A DNA stretch of 64,000 nucleotides, from the NCBI RefSeq assembly GCF_000283155.1, contig NW_004454177.1, positions 6,277,060 through 6,341,059 on the forward strand, written 5' to 3'. The translations under genes and the position numbers were made by a program. The stretch is from Ceratotherium simum simum. Taxonomy: Eukaryota > Chordata > Mammalia > Perissodactyla > Rhinocerotidae. This document shows, piece after piece, positions 44,844 through 57,260 of this stretch. The notes beneath the pieces are model-generated. The model searched no databases, was not told where the DNA came from, and saw only the letters and a program-made list of their open reading frames with translations. Each line of letters begins with the position of its first letter. Positions within the stretch are counted from its first letter, which is position 1.

Positions 44844-47499
44844 TACATCCCCCAGACTCCCCTCCACTTCGTGAAGGCTCCAGCGATTGGGCCAAGGCAG
44901 ACAGCCAATTAAACCCATAAGGGCTCTTTGTTTGGTCTGAGTTTTGATTTGTTTGTTTAGCAAAATGTCAGACCAATTAAAGCCAGATCCGAGAGCCCTC
45001 CACAAGCACACACCCAGCTGCACAGTCACAGGAAGGCAGGAGGGAGGAGAACAGAGCCAAGGGGGATTGAGGAGCCGGGGGGAGCCCACCCTAGCAGAAG
45101 GAAGCCCCTGGCCTGGGTAGACCAGGTCACCTTCCAGCGGTTGACCATTGGTGTAGAGGTCAGGATGCAAAACCTTGGAAAGACAAGTGTGTATCCAGTG
45201 ACCCAAGATGGGCCTAATTTCAAATTTGCCCGAAGGAAACTCCTTCTTGTCAGGCAGAAGCAGCATCTCCCTTAGACCCAGGGGATTGAGGGCTCCTGCC
45301 CTGGCCCCCACCCCTCCCACAGTGCAAGGAGTCTATGGCCAAAGGAAATGGCTGCCCAGTCTCCACAACTCCCTTTCCAGACCACACTCCAGGTACTCAG
45401 AGAATTCCCTGCCCGAATGCCCTGAGCCGACTTCTAGGACCTTCCAAGGCCTCTTCTCTATCTGTCTTCCCAAAGATGGACCCTGCAGCCAGCGTGACCC
45501 CTAGACCTGAGGGATGGTTGTTTGTAGGATGAGCAGATGGAGCCTGGATCTGTGGATTGGGATGTCCACACACACGTTCATAAGGCCCCCCTCAGCACAC
45601 AGAATGAAACTGAGGCACAGAGAGGCCCAGCAGCTGGCCCAAGGTCGTCTTGTGTGTTCCCTGGTGCTGAGTCCTGTCTCCTCACCAGACTGAAGCTCCT
45701 TGCAGGCTGGCCTGGTCTTCCTTTCCCTCAGTGGGAATTCCCACCTCTGGCACCAGCTCAGCACAGGCCTCTGCCCACCTTGGCCTACCTTGCCCGGTAC
45801 TGACAGGCTGACTGACCCCCAGTTCACAGGTCTAGTCTCATCACACATGGGGTCACAGGTCACCCCCTTGGCGCTCCCCTCTGCCCTTATGAGTCCCCCT
45901 GTTTGGGTGAGGGTTAGGTGGGTGAGACTCTGCTGGATCTGCAAACAGTGGGGAGAGGAGGCAGGAAAGTGGAGTGGCAGGCAGCAGAGCAGGGTCGAGG
46001 CCTGGACTCTGAGTCACACCAGCCTGGGGCTGACTCGGGCCCTGCTGCAGCTGGGGAACTTAAGACAAGTCACTTGCTCTCTTCATCCCGGTGGTGGTCA
46101 TCCATCAGATTTACCTGCCAAGCCTCAAGGTGGCTGAGAGAGCCCCTTCCTGGCCTATGCCAATCTGGGGCCTCCTGTGCAGGCCTGGGGCCTGGCCTCC
46201 CAGCCTCTGGTGAAGGATGGCGGGAGGGAGGGGTGGAGGGAATAAGCCATTGCCATGATTTCCATGGTGATGATTATCCAGCTGGCTCTTTGGCTTTATT
46301 GATTTTCAGACTCCACAGAATAAGGAGCAATACTTTGTCTCCTGCTTCATCAAACACAGGTGAGCAGAGAGGCTGGACACATCCTGTCACCTGGCCAGAC
46401 TCCTTCCTGCAGCCCCCACTGAACCCTTGCCATGAGGCCTGCAGCCATGGGGCCAGCCCAGGCTCTCCCACCCTCTGCAGGACCCAGGCTGGCCGAAATA
46501 AGTAGATGGCTTAGGGGACGGGAAGGCCCTGACCAGGGAGATGGGAGTCCTGATTTCTTGTCCTCAGTGTCCCCCACCACACGCTGGGTCAACTGGGGTC
46601 AGTCACTCCCTCTTCCTGGGGCTCAGTTTGCTCCTCAGATGGAGAAACCACAATCCTTCTCTCCCTTTCCCTCAGCCCTCAAGGCATTAACAGAGCTCAA
46701 CAAGTGGGACCAATGGAGACCCAGCAGGGCATGTGTCGTCAGTTCCAGGATCTACCTTTCAGAATCTGGAGCCCTTGGTGTTTCAGTGTTTTACGAAAAA
46801 GATAAAGATGAGTCTGAGCCAAAGAAACATAGATCTTACTGATCTCAAGAGGCCAACAGTATCACTGGAGCAAGTCACATCACATCCCAAACCCAGCCCC
46901 AAAAGGGAAAGGTGTCCAGGTGGAATAAAACAGTCTCCATGTGGAGCCATCCCCCACCCCAGCCCCACTCCCTCTCAGCACCATCACAAGCTAGGCCCCT
47001 GACAAGCAGGGGAGATTTTATTGAAGGGATAGGAAAAATGAACCTGCCCATGCAACCTCCATGCCCAATTTAAAAGTGCCTGTCCCGAGGGTCTCATCTG
47101 GGCCCTTATCTCCTTAGAGGCTTTAGGCAGTGGTGGCATAAAGGATATCACCACCACTTCACCCTCACCCCTGCAATCAGTTCCCATGACTATGAGCACG
47201 GAAGAGCTTCCAGAAGGATCTGAGCTCTAAGGTGTCATCCGAGGCTTTCCCTGTGTTCAGCTCCAGCAGATCTGATGAATAACAAAATTACATGCGTCAT
47301 TCATGCCAACCAAGGAAAAGGTGCCAGTAAACGTTTCAAGACACAAAGGAGTCAGGGTCCTCACTGGGTGCCTCAGTGCACTAGATAAGAAAATGCAGGC
47401 CGGCAAAGAGCTATAGCACTGCCTCCAGACCCTGCCCCAAGTGAGGAGACTGCTCCCCCAACTACGATCAAAGCCCTCTGAACAGTAGGGGCAAAATAA

Positions 47500-47571
47500 A
47501 TGGTTGAATCAGTCAAGCAATAGACGTGTACTTCCTGAGTAGCCCCCACGTGTCCACCATGCTGTCAAGGT

Positions 47572-47605
<34 letters not shown>

Positions 47606-48240
47606 AGGAAGATTAAATCATTGTCTTTGCCCTCAAGGGACTTACAGACTAGTTAGGAGGCTGGAACCAACCTTCAGGAAACAAGGCAAGACCGTGTGCT
47701 AAAAGGTCTGACCCTACAAGTGTAAGGTTAGGGCAGAGAGGGAAAACCCCACTGTGGACAGACCTGGTCAGAGAGAGCTTCCTAGATGAGTGGGACTCGG
47801 GTTGAGCCTTAAAGAACAGGTAGTGTTTGGACAGGCAAAGGGAAGAAAGGAGGGCGTGCGGGTGGAAGGAGCAGCGTGAGCAAAGACACTGGGTAGGAAG
47901 GCCATGTGGGAGGCAGAGGAGAACGTCTGATGGGAGGGTGGCAGCTGGGGATTAGGGGGTGAGGTTGGGTGGAAATAGTGGCACTGAAGTCTGAACATGG
48001 TACTAGGATCTTGAGGTGGGAATGGAGAGAAAGGGGGAATCTAAGAGTCGCTGTGAAGGAAAAAGTACCAGCCTTGAGGATGGGTTGGATGAAGGGGCTG
48101 GGGGAGTCAAGGACTCAAGGCTGAGAGATGAGGAGTATGATGGTGCCACCAATAGAAATGGAGTAGATAGGAGTGGAGAGATGGTGTGTTTGCTTTGGCC
48201 ATGTCAAGGTGGCATGACAGGGGTGCCCTGAGGCAGCTGG
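47500..48240 (-). repeat. L2 LINE, long fragment, reversed
   Basis: Landmarks are ctttgccctcaagggacttacagactag, agagagcttcctagatgag, aggagcagcgtgagcaaagacac and gtgccctgaggcagctggac. It is the longest L2 here. A GA microsatellite lies inside it at 47574-47603. Confidence 0.82.
47574..47603 (+). repeat. GA microsatellite, fifteen units
   Basis: It is a pure (GA)15 run nested in a reversed L2. Confidence 0.95.
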
Positions 48241-48876
48241 ACACTGGCTGACACTCTGCCAGGATTTCTACCTAGAACAGTGTGCTGGACCAGATCACTC
48301 TATAGCTCCCACCCCCACTAAGGTGACTCATGATTCCTTGTGTGACTGGCAGGTGTCCTGTCCAGAAAGGATGAGACTGGTGGGCTGACTAGAGACTCTC
48401 CCAGAAGCCCAAGCACCCACCCCATCCCTGCCCAGTCTTTAGGGCCCCCAACCCAGAATACCAGGCTTCTATCTGGGCCTGTCAGGTCTGCGGAGACTTG
48501 AGACATGGCAAAACTGAGATTCTGAAGAAAATTTTCTCCTACTCGTGGTGCTCATGTCCAGGTCTGCCACTGTTCATTCGTTATTCGATAGTTATTGAGT
48601 ACTGGATGAGTGCCTACCCCTGGGCCAGGTGCTGGGTGGAAGGTGCTGGGGGTAGGGTGTGTGTGGCCACCACACACTCCTGCACCTGCTTGCCTACTGC
48701 CCGCCTGTCCATGGGGCCGAGAGTGTAACGGGGGGTGAAGCGCCCCACAGAGCAGTGAGAGCGAAGCCCACACGACCTCCCACCTTAGGAAGCCCCCTCC
48801 AGCCCCATGGAGGAGAGGCTGCGGCCTGTCCTCCTGGGCACTCTGCACCGGGAGCCTCAGTCACCAACTGGGACCT

Positions 48877-49351
48877 TGTATTAGTTTCCTAGGGCCACTG
48901 GAACAAAGTACCACAAACTGTGTGGCTTAAAAGAACAGAAATTTATTCTCTCACAGTTCTGGGAGTAGAAATCCAAAATCGAGGTGTCCACAGGCCTGTG
49001 CTGTCTCTGCAAGCTCTAGGGGAGCGTGCTTCCTTTCCTCTTCCGGTGGCTGCCAGCCGTCCTTGCTGTTCCTTGGATTGTAGATGCATCACTCCAGTCT
49101 CTGCCTCCATCGTCACATGGCGTTCTCCCTGTGTCTTCACACCATCTTCCCTCTGTGTGTGTCTCTTCTCCGTTTTTGATAAAGACGCCAGTCATAGTGG
49201 ATTAAGGGCCCATCCTACTCCCGCAAAACCTCATCTTAACTTATTTTAATTACAACTGCAAAAACCCTATTTCCAAATAAGGTCACATTCATGGGTACCA
49301 GGGGTTAGGACTTGACATAACTTTTGGGAGGACACAAGTCAACCCACAACA
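48877..49351 (-). mobile_element. MaLR-like solitary LTR, reversed
   Basis: Landmarks are tgtattagtttcctagggcc, ggcttaaaagaacag, ctcacagttctggga, aaataaggtcacattca and gacacaagtcaacccacaaca. The ends tgt and aca fit LTR termini. It is a solitary LTR, the third of this class in the window. Confidence 0.88.
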
Positions 49352-49535
49352 GTCCCCATGCCCAGTGATTTATTATCGATAACTCCATGCTTTCTAGAAC
49401 TCTGGAAGCAGAAATGCTCTCCTTTCCAGCATCCTACAATTGCCCTTGTCTGAATGCAACCAGTCTCCTAACCAGAAACACCCTCCTGGTCAAGAGTTGA
49501 CAAGCCCAACCTCTCCTGTGCACTGACCTCTAGGA

Positions 49536-49741
49536 CAGGGGTCAGCAAACCAGGCCTGGGGCCAAATCTGGCCAGCCGCCTGTTTTGCTGGAACCCACCC
49601 ATGCCCATTCTTCATACCCTATTGTCCATGGCTGCTTTCAAGCTACAGCACCAGAGTTTAGTCATAGCAACAGAGACCTTTGTCCTGCAAAGCCTAGAAT
49701 ATTTACTATCCGGCCCTTTACAGAAAAAGCGTGCCGACCCC
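49536..49741 (-). mobile_element. hAT-type non-autonomous DNA transposon fossil
   Basis: It starts caggggtcagcaaacc and ends cagaaaaagcgtgccgacccc, so the termini are inverted relatives. The interior has gcaaagcctagaatatttact, a landmark of a common hAT-Charlie-class MITE. It is an old element without coding capacity. Confidence 0.75.
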
Positions 49742-49861
49742 AGCTCTGGGGTATTCACAGCGATGACCCCAAAGCACTTTCCAAGTAATTAAAGAAAGAT
49801 GGCATTGTCTCCTTTTGTTTCTGAAAGGATTCTGATGTTCTGGGTCATTTCAGAGTTGAGT

Positions 49862-50010
49862 GTTCTCTGATCTCTAAAACGGGAATAAAAATGCTACCCA
49901 CCTCCTAGGGTTGTGCAGGGCGGAGAGGGATTTAATGAGATAATTCATATAAAGCATTAACCAGGGTGCATGGCACATAATAAGCATTCAACAAATGTTA
50001 GCTATTTTCA
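49862..50010 (+). repeat. MIR SINE 3' part
   Basis: Landmarks are gggaataaaaatgctacccacctcctagggttgtg, tttaatgagataattcatataaagc and gcacataataagcattcaacaaatg. Confidence 0.82.
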
Positions 50011-50384
50011 TTATTACTATTATTTTTCCAACATTCTGGGGAGAGTAAAAGACCAGAGGCAGGGGGAGAATACTGTCCCTCTCCTGCTCTTTTACTCCTT
50101 GGCAAGCAGCCAAGAGAGGAACTGACCGATCCCACTTTATAGCTGGAGAAAACAAGGCCTGGTGAGTTTGAGGGTCTCAACCAGGACTACCATGCAGCAG
50201 AAACAGGTCTGCAGTCCGAGTCTCAAAGGTACCCTGCCATTCTCCATGACCCGCACCCCAACCCACTTCACCACTCTGTTCGTGCCAGCTCTGCTCCCCA
50301 TGTACGCAGGCAGTGGACAGCTAAGGTCCCGTGGGCCCCCAGCTCCCCAGGCACCTCCCCACCAGCTCTCAGAGCCATGGCTGA

Positions 50385-50745
50385 TTGCTTCCATGCAATT
50401 TGAATTAATCTCATGCTTCAGGTGGAGCTTGGCTAATCAGGGGAGACAAGAAGCCGAAGTAGGTGCAATCAAATTAACAACGCCATGCCCTGGCTCTTTA
50501 AGAAGGGAAAACAAAGCCGCACCAGAAGACACCCCCTGCCAGCCCTTCCCAGGGGAAGCCTGGGGCTGCTGCCTGGGCTAAGCGCAAAGAGCGTCTCCCA
50601 CCCGCCCCGTCCCGCCCCGCCCCGCCCCAGGCCGACCACCCTACGTGCCAACAATGCCCCTTTGTGGTGGCTTATCTCACACTGCCAAACAGGGCTACAG
50701 TTCTTGTCAAGATCTTGTTAACAAGGAGCAGAGACACAAGCCTTT
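50385..50745. promoter_or_regulatory. Candidate regulatory block: AT-rich island, GC-box cluster, palindrome
   Basis: An AT-richer island (50385-50500) is followed by a cluster of CCCGCCCC words (50600-50630), which read as Sp/KLF-type GC boxes. A perfect 12 bp palindrome CTTGTTAACAAG lies at 50714-50725. No exon or start site is visible. Function is inferred. Confidence 0.35.
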
Positions 50746-51204
50746 GGGGGTGGGGAGGGGAGTGGGCTGGGTTAGGGGGAGGGAGGGGCCCACTCACCTC
50801 TAACGGGTGCATGTAATCCTTTCGGAAACAAAAGGAGATGGGAGCCTCGAAGCCGGGAGGCTCCCTTCTCTCCTGACAAGGTGGGTTTGCAGGGCTCTCA
50901 AGAGCTGTCCGGGCATCTGCTGTCCCCTGGAAAAGCCTCTCCCAGAAGGCAAGAAGGAGGACATCCAGAAAAACATTTTAGCATGCCTCAAGAGAGCATC
51001 CTTTATAGCGAAAAGCTCTATGAGACTCCTAGAAAGATTTTAGTTAGACTCTCAGAAGGACTTCCTAGAAAAGTTCCTTCCTTAGGGATAGAACACCATA
51101 ACTTTGCTGCCCTTCTGCCAGTCTTATTGGCTTTGAGGTCATCCTGCCTGAGGCAGAGGAAGGACCAGAGGGCACCCACTGGAGTGGGAGGTGGAAGAGG
51201 TGGT

Positions 51205-51385
51205 TCTTCCCCCAGACCGTGTGTGCGAATCACCTGGGATGGGGGTGGATCTTAAGGAATACTGATGGCTGGGCCCCACCCTGGCCCAATTAAATCAGAG
51301 CCTCTGGGGGTGGGGTCTGTGCAGTAAGATTTCTTAAAAGCTTCCCAGGTAATTCTTCTGTGTAGCCAAGCCTGAGAACTTCCTC
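51205..51385 (+). mobile_element. MER5A-like hAT-type element
   Basis: Landmarks are gcgaatcacctggga, ggctgggccccaccc, aaatcagagcctctgggggtgggg and agcctgagaacttcc. These follow the order of MER5A. It is an old non-autonomous DNA transposon. Confidence 0.78.
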
Positions 51386-51584
51386 AACCCCCTCCCCCAG
51401 GCCACCTACCTGGAATAAGAGAGTACCCTAATCCTTTGGTGTCCTGGTTCCCAGACCAATCTTCTTCCCTCCAAATTTGGCGCATTTGCCTTCAGAGAAG
51501 CTAGGATCTTTGCGCTCCCGTTCCTGGCTCGCTACTGCCCTTCTCTGACCAGCGTCAAGTCGTGGATAAAACCACGGATACCCT

Positions 51585-51775
51585 GGATGGACTTCTGGCT
51601 CTGCCACCTCCTAGCTGTGTGACCTTGGGCAATTCTCTAAGCTTCAGTTTCCCCTTCTGTAAAGTGGGAATAAAAATAACGGTGTTAAATGAATTAATGC
51701 ATGTAAAAGAATGCAGAACAGAGCCCAGCACATAGAAAGCCTTCAATAATGTAAACTACTATGATTATTAAATAC
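51585..51775 (+). repeat. MIR SINE, nearly full length
   Basis: Landmarks are ctggctctgccacctcctagctgtgtgaccttggg, cagtttccccttctgtaaagtggg and agcccagcacatagaaagccttcaataatg. Confidence 0.88.
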
Positions 51776-52294
51776 TTATGCCCGTGAATGGGGTAAGGAT
51801 GTGCCCCAAGCTTGCTTCTGAAATGCAACATTCCATGGTTCTTTTGCATTTTATCAGACTTCTCCCAACAGCCAGTGGCATTCCCATCCTATTTCTTCCA
51901 CTTTCTCCTTCCCACACACACTGCTCCTCTCCTTTGGGTATTCATAACTGAATCTTCCCTCCCTGGTGACTTGGGGACTTGTCAGAAACACCAGCTGAGC
52001 TCCAATCACCAGGCGGAAGAGAGGGAGGGAGACAGAAAGACAAAGCCTGACTCACTGCCCCCTAACTCCTGCCCCAGCGCCGGCCTGCCCAGGACTGGCC
52101 TCCTCGCCCCGCGAGCCCAGCTCTCCCCCAGTTTTCAGCCTCCTTCTGCATGCCCCCCAGGATCCATCCACATTACGTCATTCCCACCCAGCTTCCCATT
52201 CCTGGGATGAAGCCCAGGATGGGAGAAAAATGAACCAGGCGGAAGGAAGAAGGCTGGACTGAAACCAGAGGAAAGGGCGCTGGTGAATTGTCAA

Positions 52295-52420
52295 GGGACT
52301 AGGGGCTTCGTCTCCTTCCTGCCACTCACCAGCTGTGTGACCTTAGACAAACCCCTCAGCCTCTCTGAGCCTCCATTTCCTCACTCATAGTGTAGGGGCT
52401 AAAAGCCCCCATGCTACCTC
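52295..52420 (+). repeat. MIR SINE core
   Basis: Landmarks are tgccactcaccagctgtgtgaccttagac and cctctctgagcctccatttcctcactc. Confidence 0.8.
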
Positions 52421-55400
52421 CTTAACAAAAGTACAGCTCCTTGAAAAAGATGCTTTGGTGCTATGCACAGGGCAAGAAGCAGGCCCACTCCAGCTTAGAA
52501 GGTGGGACCCCAGAGAAGAGGGGAGCTGGAGGAGCAAAGGAGGGGCCGAGTAGGTGCAGAGTTTATAATCCTAATGCAGAGTCCAGGGGCCCTAGAACTC
52601 CATCTCCAAGCCTGGGGGTTGGTCAGAAAGTCTGTGGATGCTGGGAGTGAGCGAGGAAGCCAAGCTGTCTCGTGGTGTTTTAAAAATCTATCAGCCTCTC
52701 ACATCAAATTAAAATGTAAATAGCAGCTGGTCCGGGCAGGACCTCGGGGGTGACAGGAGCCGGCCTGTGAGTAATTTCACAGACAGGAACCGGTTACATC
52801 GGATTCTGACAACTGGCTTGTTTCTGAAATTGATTTCCTCTCCCCTCGGCTTGCTGCCCCTCGAGGCCCCCAGAGCGAGGGGAGGGGTGGTTCTGTTGCA
52901 GCAGGCGGGGGCCTTTCTCCTCTCCCTGGCTCCTGCCAATAAGGCCCCATCGGAATCAGGAGGAGGAAATATGTGATTTCTGCACAGCTCTAAGACAGTG
53001 GCCTGAGTGCCAAAGGCCCAGCAAGGCTCCTTCCTGCCCTGGAGTGAGTGTAACTGTGGACCAGGGCAGACTGACCGGGGAGCTGGGGGAAGTAGGAGAG
53101 GTGCCCAGCGCTTGGAAACTTCCTTCTTTCCACAAATACGTGCTAAGTCCTGAAACAGAGATGCTCTACCCTGGAGAGTCTCACAGTCAGAGACAAGGAG
53201 ACAAGGACACTGCAGTATGACATGCATCATGCCAGGGATGCTGGATGCCCAGAGGAGGGACATGTGATGTGGGGTGTCAGAGAAGGGCCCTGGAAGTCAT
53301 CAGTAAGCCCCTTTGGCCTCTACCAGAGTTTGCCCCAATTTGGCCATGAGCAGTGCAGGGCGCTGCACCAGTCTGGCCCAGCTCACGCCAGGACCTGCCC
53401 CAGGACCTCAGGGAAAAGCCCCACCCTCCCCCCAAAGGGGCTGGATTGGAAGGAGCTATGGATTTCCGAGCGGCTCACCCACACAGATCTCCTCGATGCC
53501 CCTGGCCCAGCCCCTCCCTGTTCCCAAGTCCCAGAGAATCTCCCCCTGCACCCCTCTTTGTACAAAGAAGTTAAGTTTCCCTGGCTGTTAACTGAATTAC
53601 ACTGCTGGAAAGCAGAGAAGTGGTATCTCGTTCTAGCCTCCTGTGTCCTACTGGAGCATTGTGTTGCCTTTGTGGCTGCTATTAGCACTTGTCACGCAGA
53701 ACACAGTCCCCGCCCCCTCCCTGGCTCTCCCGCCTGCACCCCTAAAGCTGCCGTCCCTGACACCCACCCTAGGAGTGGCCTGCTGAGGCTGCCCACCACA
53801 GAGAAACCATAGCTTTTTGGTGACAGCCAAATTCCATTTCCCAAAGCCAGATACTGCGTGCACGTGTGGCAGACAGACAGACAGCGAGAGGTGGCCAGCC
53901 CCTGCAGCCACAGTAGCACAGGTTGAAGGAGGGAAGCACTGCCTTCTGGAAGCCTTGGTTCCCTCATTTGAAAAATGGGGATAATAAGACTGATTTCTCA
54001 TGGTTTTGTTTGGGGGAGATCATTGAGCAATGAGCCAAGAGGCAAAAGCATCCAGCTTATTGCCTGCTCCATCATGGGCATCACGGCACAGAGAGGCCGT
54101 AGAGGTTAATCAAGAAATACACTGGGACCTGGGCTTTGGAGCTGGGGAATAATAACAGTACCTACCTCACTGGAGTTAATTTGTGTAAAGTACTAGAATA
54201 CTGCCAGCACACGGCACATGGTAAGTTCCCAGTGAAAAGTAACCACAAAAGTGTGTGTGGGTGCATGTGTGTGTATCTGTGCTCCTGCAGGTGACCGCAC
54301 ACGAACATGTCTCCGCGGAATTCTTGGGGTCTGCCTTCAACCCAGAAAGCCCTCTGGGGCACAGCCGGAGTTCGGTGCAGTGAGGGATCAATCGTGTTTA
54401 TTACTGCGATTCAGTGGAGCAGAGAGACCTTGTGGTCCAGAGCAAGAAGCAAGGGGGAGGTGAAGGGAAGAGGAGAGCAGATGGGGGGGCACCTGCTGCC
54501 CTGGGCTCCCCTCTATTAGGGGGCTGCCTCGTTAAGCCCATCTGTACAGCGGCCAAGGGGGCTGAGGCCCCCAGTTTGCGGCCGCATGAGGGCACCGAGG
54601 CCCTCGGGGGCCAAGGGCGGGGCCTGGGGCAGGGGCACAGTGGCAGAGTTCTCTGTGCCTGTGTTCGCAGGAAGACCATAGGGCAGGAAGAAGAAAGGAG
54701 GCAGGTTCTCTGCTTCTTGCCCAGGACAGCGGGCTGAAGACCCCCATATGCAAGGGGAGAATATGCCAAATCATAGAATCGCCTCCCTAAACAGTGAGCC
54801 GGATTCCCAGACCATCTTTGCCTCTCTCCAGAGACCCAGGCACCCCCAGGGGCCCAAAGAGAAAGGCCTCCGATCCCTTTGTTTGTTTTTTTCTTATTTG
54901 AATCTTCTCTGCGATGCCCCCATTTGTCTACCTCTAGAGCAGGCACTCTCTGCCTCCCACTGCAGCCCTTTCCCTAACCAGCGAAAACCACTGGAAAATT
55001 CCTTCTTAGGCCAAATAGGTGGTCTGTCCTTCCCTGTTTGCAAAGAGCTACTGTGCCTTGTCCCCCCTCCCACTCCCTGAAAGTCACATATCCCCAGTTT
55101 TCAGCCACTCTTGACATGGCATGATCTGAAGTCTGCCCATCTTCCTGGTCCCACCCCAGCTTGGTAACATTCTCTATCAAGCAGAGTGCCCAGAACAGGA
55201 CGTCAAGTTTCACGATTCATCTGGAGCTTGTAACTGTAAGTCCTAGAGAGCTGGGGACTAGTTTTCCCAGTGTCGCCTTACCTTCTACCATTAGTATTAG
55301 AGCTTTATTTGGTAAGCATTGCCCTCTCCCATCTGTCCGCTTTTAAGATGCACTGCGTTTACTAGCAGTGTGACTATGGGCAAATCGCATCTGCTGTGGC

Positions 55401-55447
55401 CTCTGTTTCTTGATTTGTAAAAGGAAGGGTCCGTGTAGATGATCTGT

Positions 55448-55770
55448 ACTGGTGTCATTCAACAGAAACAAAACACGAGCCACATATGTAATCAAAATCT
55501 TCTAGTTGTCATATGCTCAAAAAAGTAAAAAGAAACGTGAGATTAATTGTAATAGTATATTTTATTTAATATATCTAAAATATTAACATGTAATTGATAT
55601 AAAAATTATTAATGAGATGTTTTACATTCTTTTCTCTCTTCCTATGTTTTTGAAATCCAGTGTGTACTTTATAGTCATAGTACATCTCAGTTTGGACTGG
55701 CCACATTTCAAGTGTCCACTGGCCACATGTGGCTAGTGGCTACTCTATTGAGCATGATCTGGGCTCTGCA
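55448..55770 (+). mobile_element. hAT-type AT-rich DNA transposon fossil
   Basis: Landmarks are actggtgtcattcaacagaaa, gagccacatatgtaat, taaaaattattaatgagatg and ggccacatgtggctagtggctac. These match an abundant AT-rich Charlie-class element. It explains the sharp AT-rich interval in an otherwise GC-rich intron. Confidence 0.78.
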
Positions 55771-55914
55771 ATGCTAGGGCTCTGTGATTCTGCAGAATAG
55801 CCTGGCAAGGAACATCTTAAGGTGTGCATGTATTTATCTGATGCTTTTCTTGGAACAGGAGAGAGGCATAAGAGCTTTGGCGTAGGGACAGTACCCAAGT
55901 TTCTCGAGCAGCTG

Positions 55915-56085
55915 CTACATGGCAGAGACTTTACATATATGGACTCTGCCCCTGTAACAACTCTGTGGGAGCGATAGCCATCTCACAGGTGATGAACCTG
56001 AGGCTCAGAGAAGTGAAGCGTGCTGTGTTGAAGGCCGCATAACTGGTAGAGACACAAGTAGAACCCACACCTGCCTGGCCCCCAA
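55915..56085 (-). repeat. MIR SINE, reversed
   Basis: Landmarks are gggagcgatagccatctcacaggtgatgaacctgaggctcagagaagtgaagcg, ataactggtagagac and agtagaacccacacc. Confidence 0.75.
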
Positions 56086-56733
56086 GCCCTCCAAGCTGGG
56101 TGGGGGCCACAGAAACCTTCTCTTCTTTGCTGATGGGCTCCCCTGACCCTGCCCTGAGCTGTGAAGCTATGAGGAGAGTGTCGGGTTGTGCTGTGTGGTG
56201 CTCATTGCCATAGCAAGCAGCCAGCTGGCAGGAGGTGAAGTGAGCCCACCGTAGACCCCAGATGTGGTTTTGACTCGGGGCTGAAGGACCAAGTGGGCTC
56301 TGAGACCCGTCCAGGATCTCTGGAGGCCCTGCTGTCTCTGGTTGCCCCCGTGTCTGTCTCTTTGAACAAACCCGATTGAGAAGACAAGCTCCCTGAGGTG
56401 GGACTGGCATATATGGATGTGCAGGTTGTGCACTGCACGAAGGTATATGGCCTAAGGGGCAAGTAGAGTCTGAAACCCAGTCCCTGCTCCACTGGCCAAG
56501 TTGTGGTTCCTGGCATCAGTTTTTATCCAGCCCAGAGGAGTGCCGTTATAATTCACACACAGGCCCCGGACAGGCTAGTACAGCCCTACCTGGGGAGCAG
56601 AACATGGATGCGTTGCAAATTGCTCGCTCTAGTGCAGAGTCTTGAAGTCCTCCTATCAAAAGACTCTTCCTTTTCCCTCCCTTCCTCAAAGCTCTGACCT
56701 ATGCTGAGGCTTGACCCTGCTCCCACCCCCTAT

Positions 56734-56741
<8 letters not shown>

Positions 56742-56769
<28 letters not shown>
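56742..56769 (+). repeat. CA microsatellite
   Basis: It is a pure run of about fourteen AC units, a probable polymorphic marker. Confidence 0.95.
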
Positions 56770-56999
56770 CCATCTGCATGAACATCCCCCAGCTCCTCTG
56801 TGCTTCAGCAGCAGCCTCTCAGGAGCAGGACTCCCCTTCCCCAGGAAGGCCTCAGCGCTCGCCCGCCCAGAGGTCCCCGGCCCCAGTCTCTGACCAGTTG
56901 TTTCAGGAGAGCAGGAACAGCCAGTGGGCCTCTCGCCCCACACCCCCGCCTTTCCTTCCTCCAGGAAAAATGGAGCCATCTGCAATGCAAGGCCTGACT

Positions 57000-57260
57000 T
57001 GTTGATGTAAAATCTTACTCTATATTCCACCCAGGTTTATGCGAGTGAATTATGCAAATCTTTGATGGAAAAATATTCCTCCGCACATCCTTGAGAGTGT
57101 AAAACCTTAGTCAATAATTCATGCTCGGATGTCTCTGACTGCAGGCTTTTTCTTCATTATAACTTGTACCTCGTTATTTGTCTTCCGCATTTTATTGTAT
57201 ATCCTGGTGTAATGCCGTGCATTATAAAATTTATCTGCTTCATTATTTGATGAGCTGGTG
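57000..57260. promoter_or_regulatory. Candidate intronic enhancer island with octamer
   Basis: The island is a repeat-poor AT-rich block of about 260 bp in GC-rich surroundings. It contains a perfect POU octamer ATGCAAAT at 57052-57059 and several TAAT-type cores. It looks like a conserved non-coding element, which I cannot confirm without alignment. Confidence 0.4.

Noticed and set aside
54401..54946. 181-codon minus-strand open frame near an AATAAA
   Set aside because: I recognise no protein family, the composition is low-complexity Pro/Ser/Arg, and there is no evidence of splice sites or a retrocopy structure. Kept only as part of a GC-patch finding.
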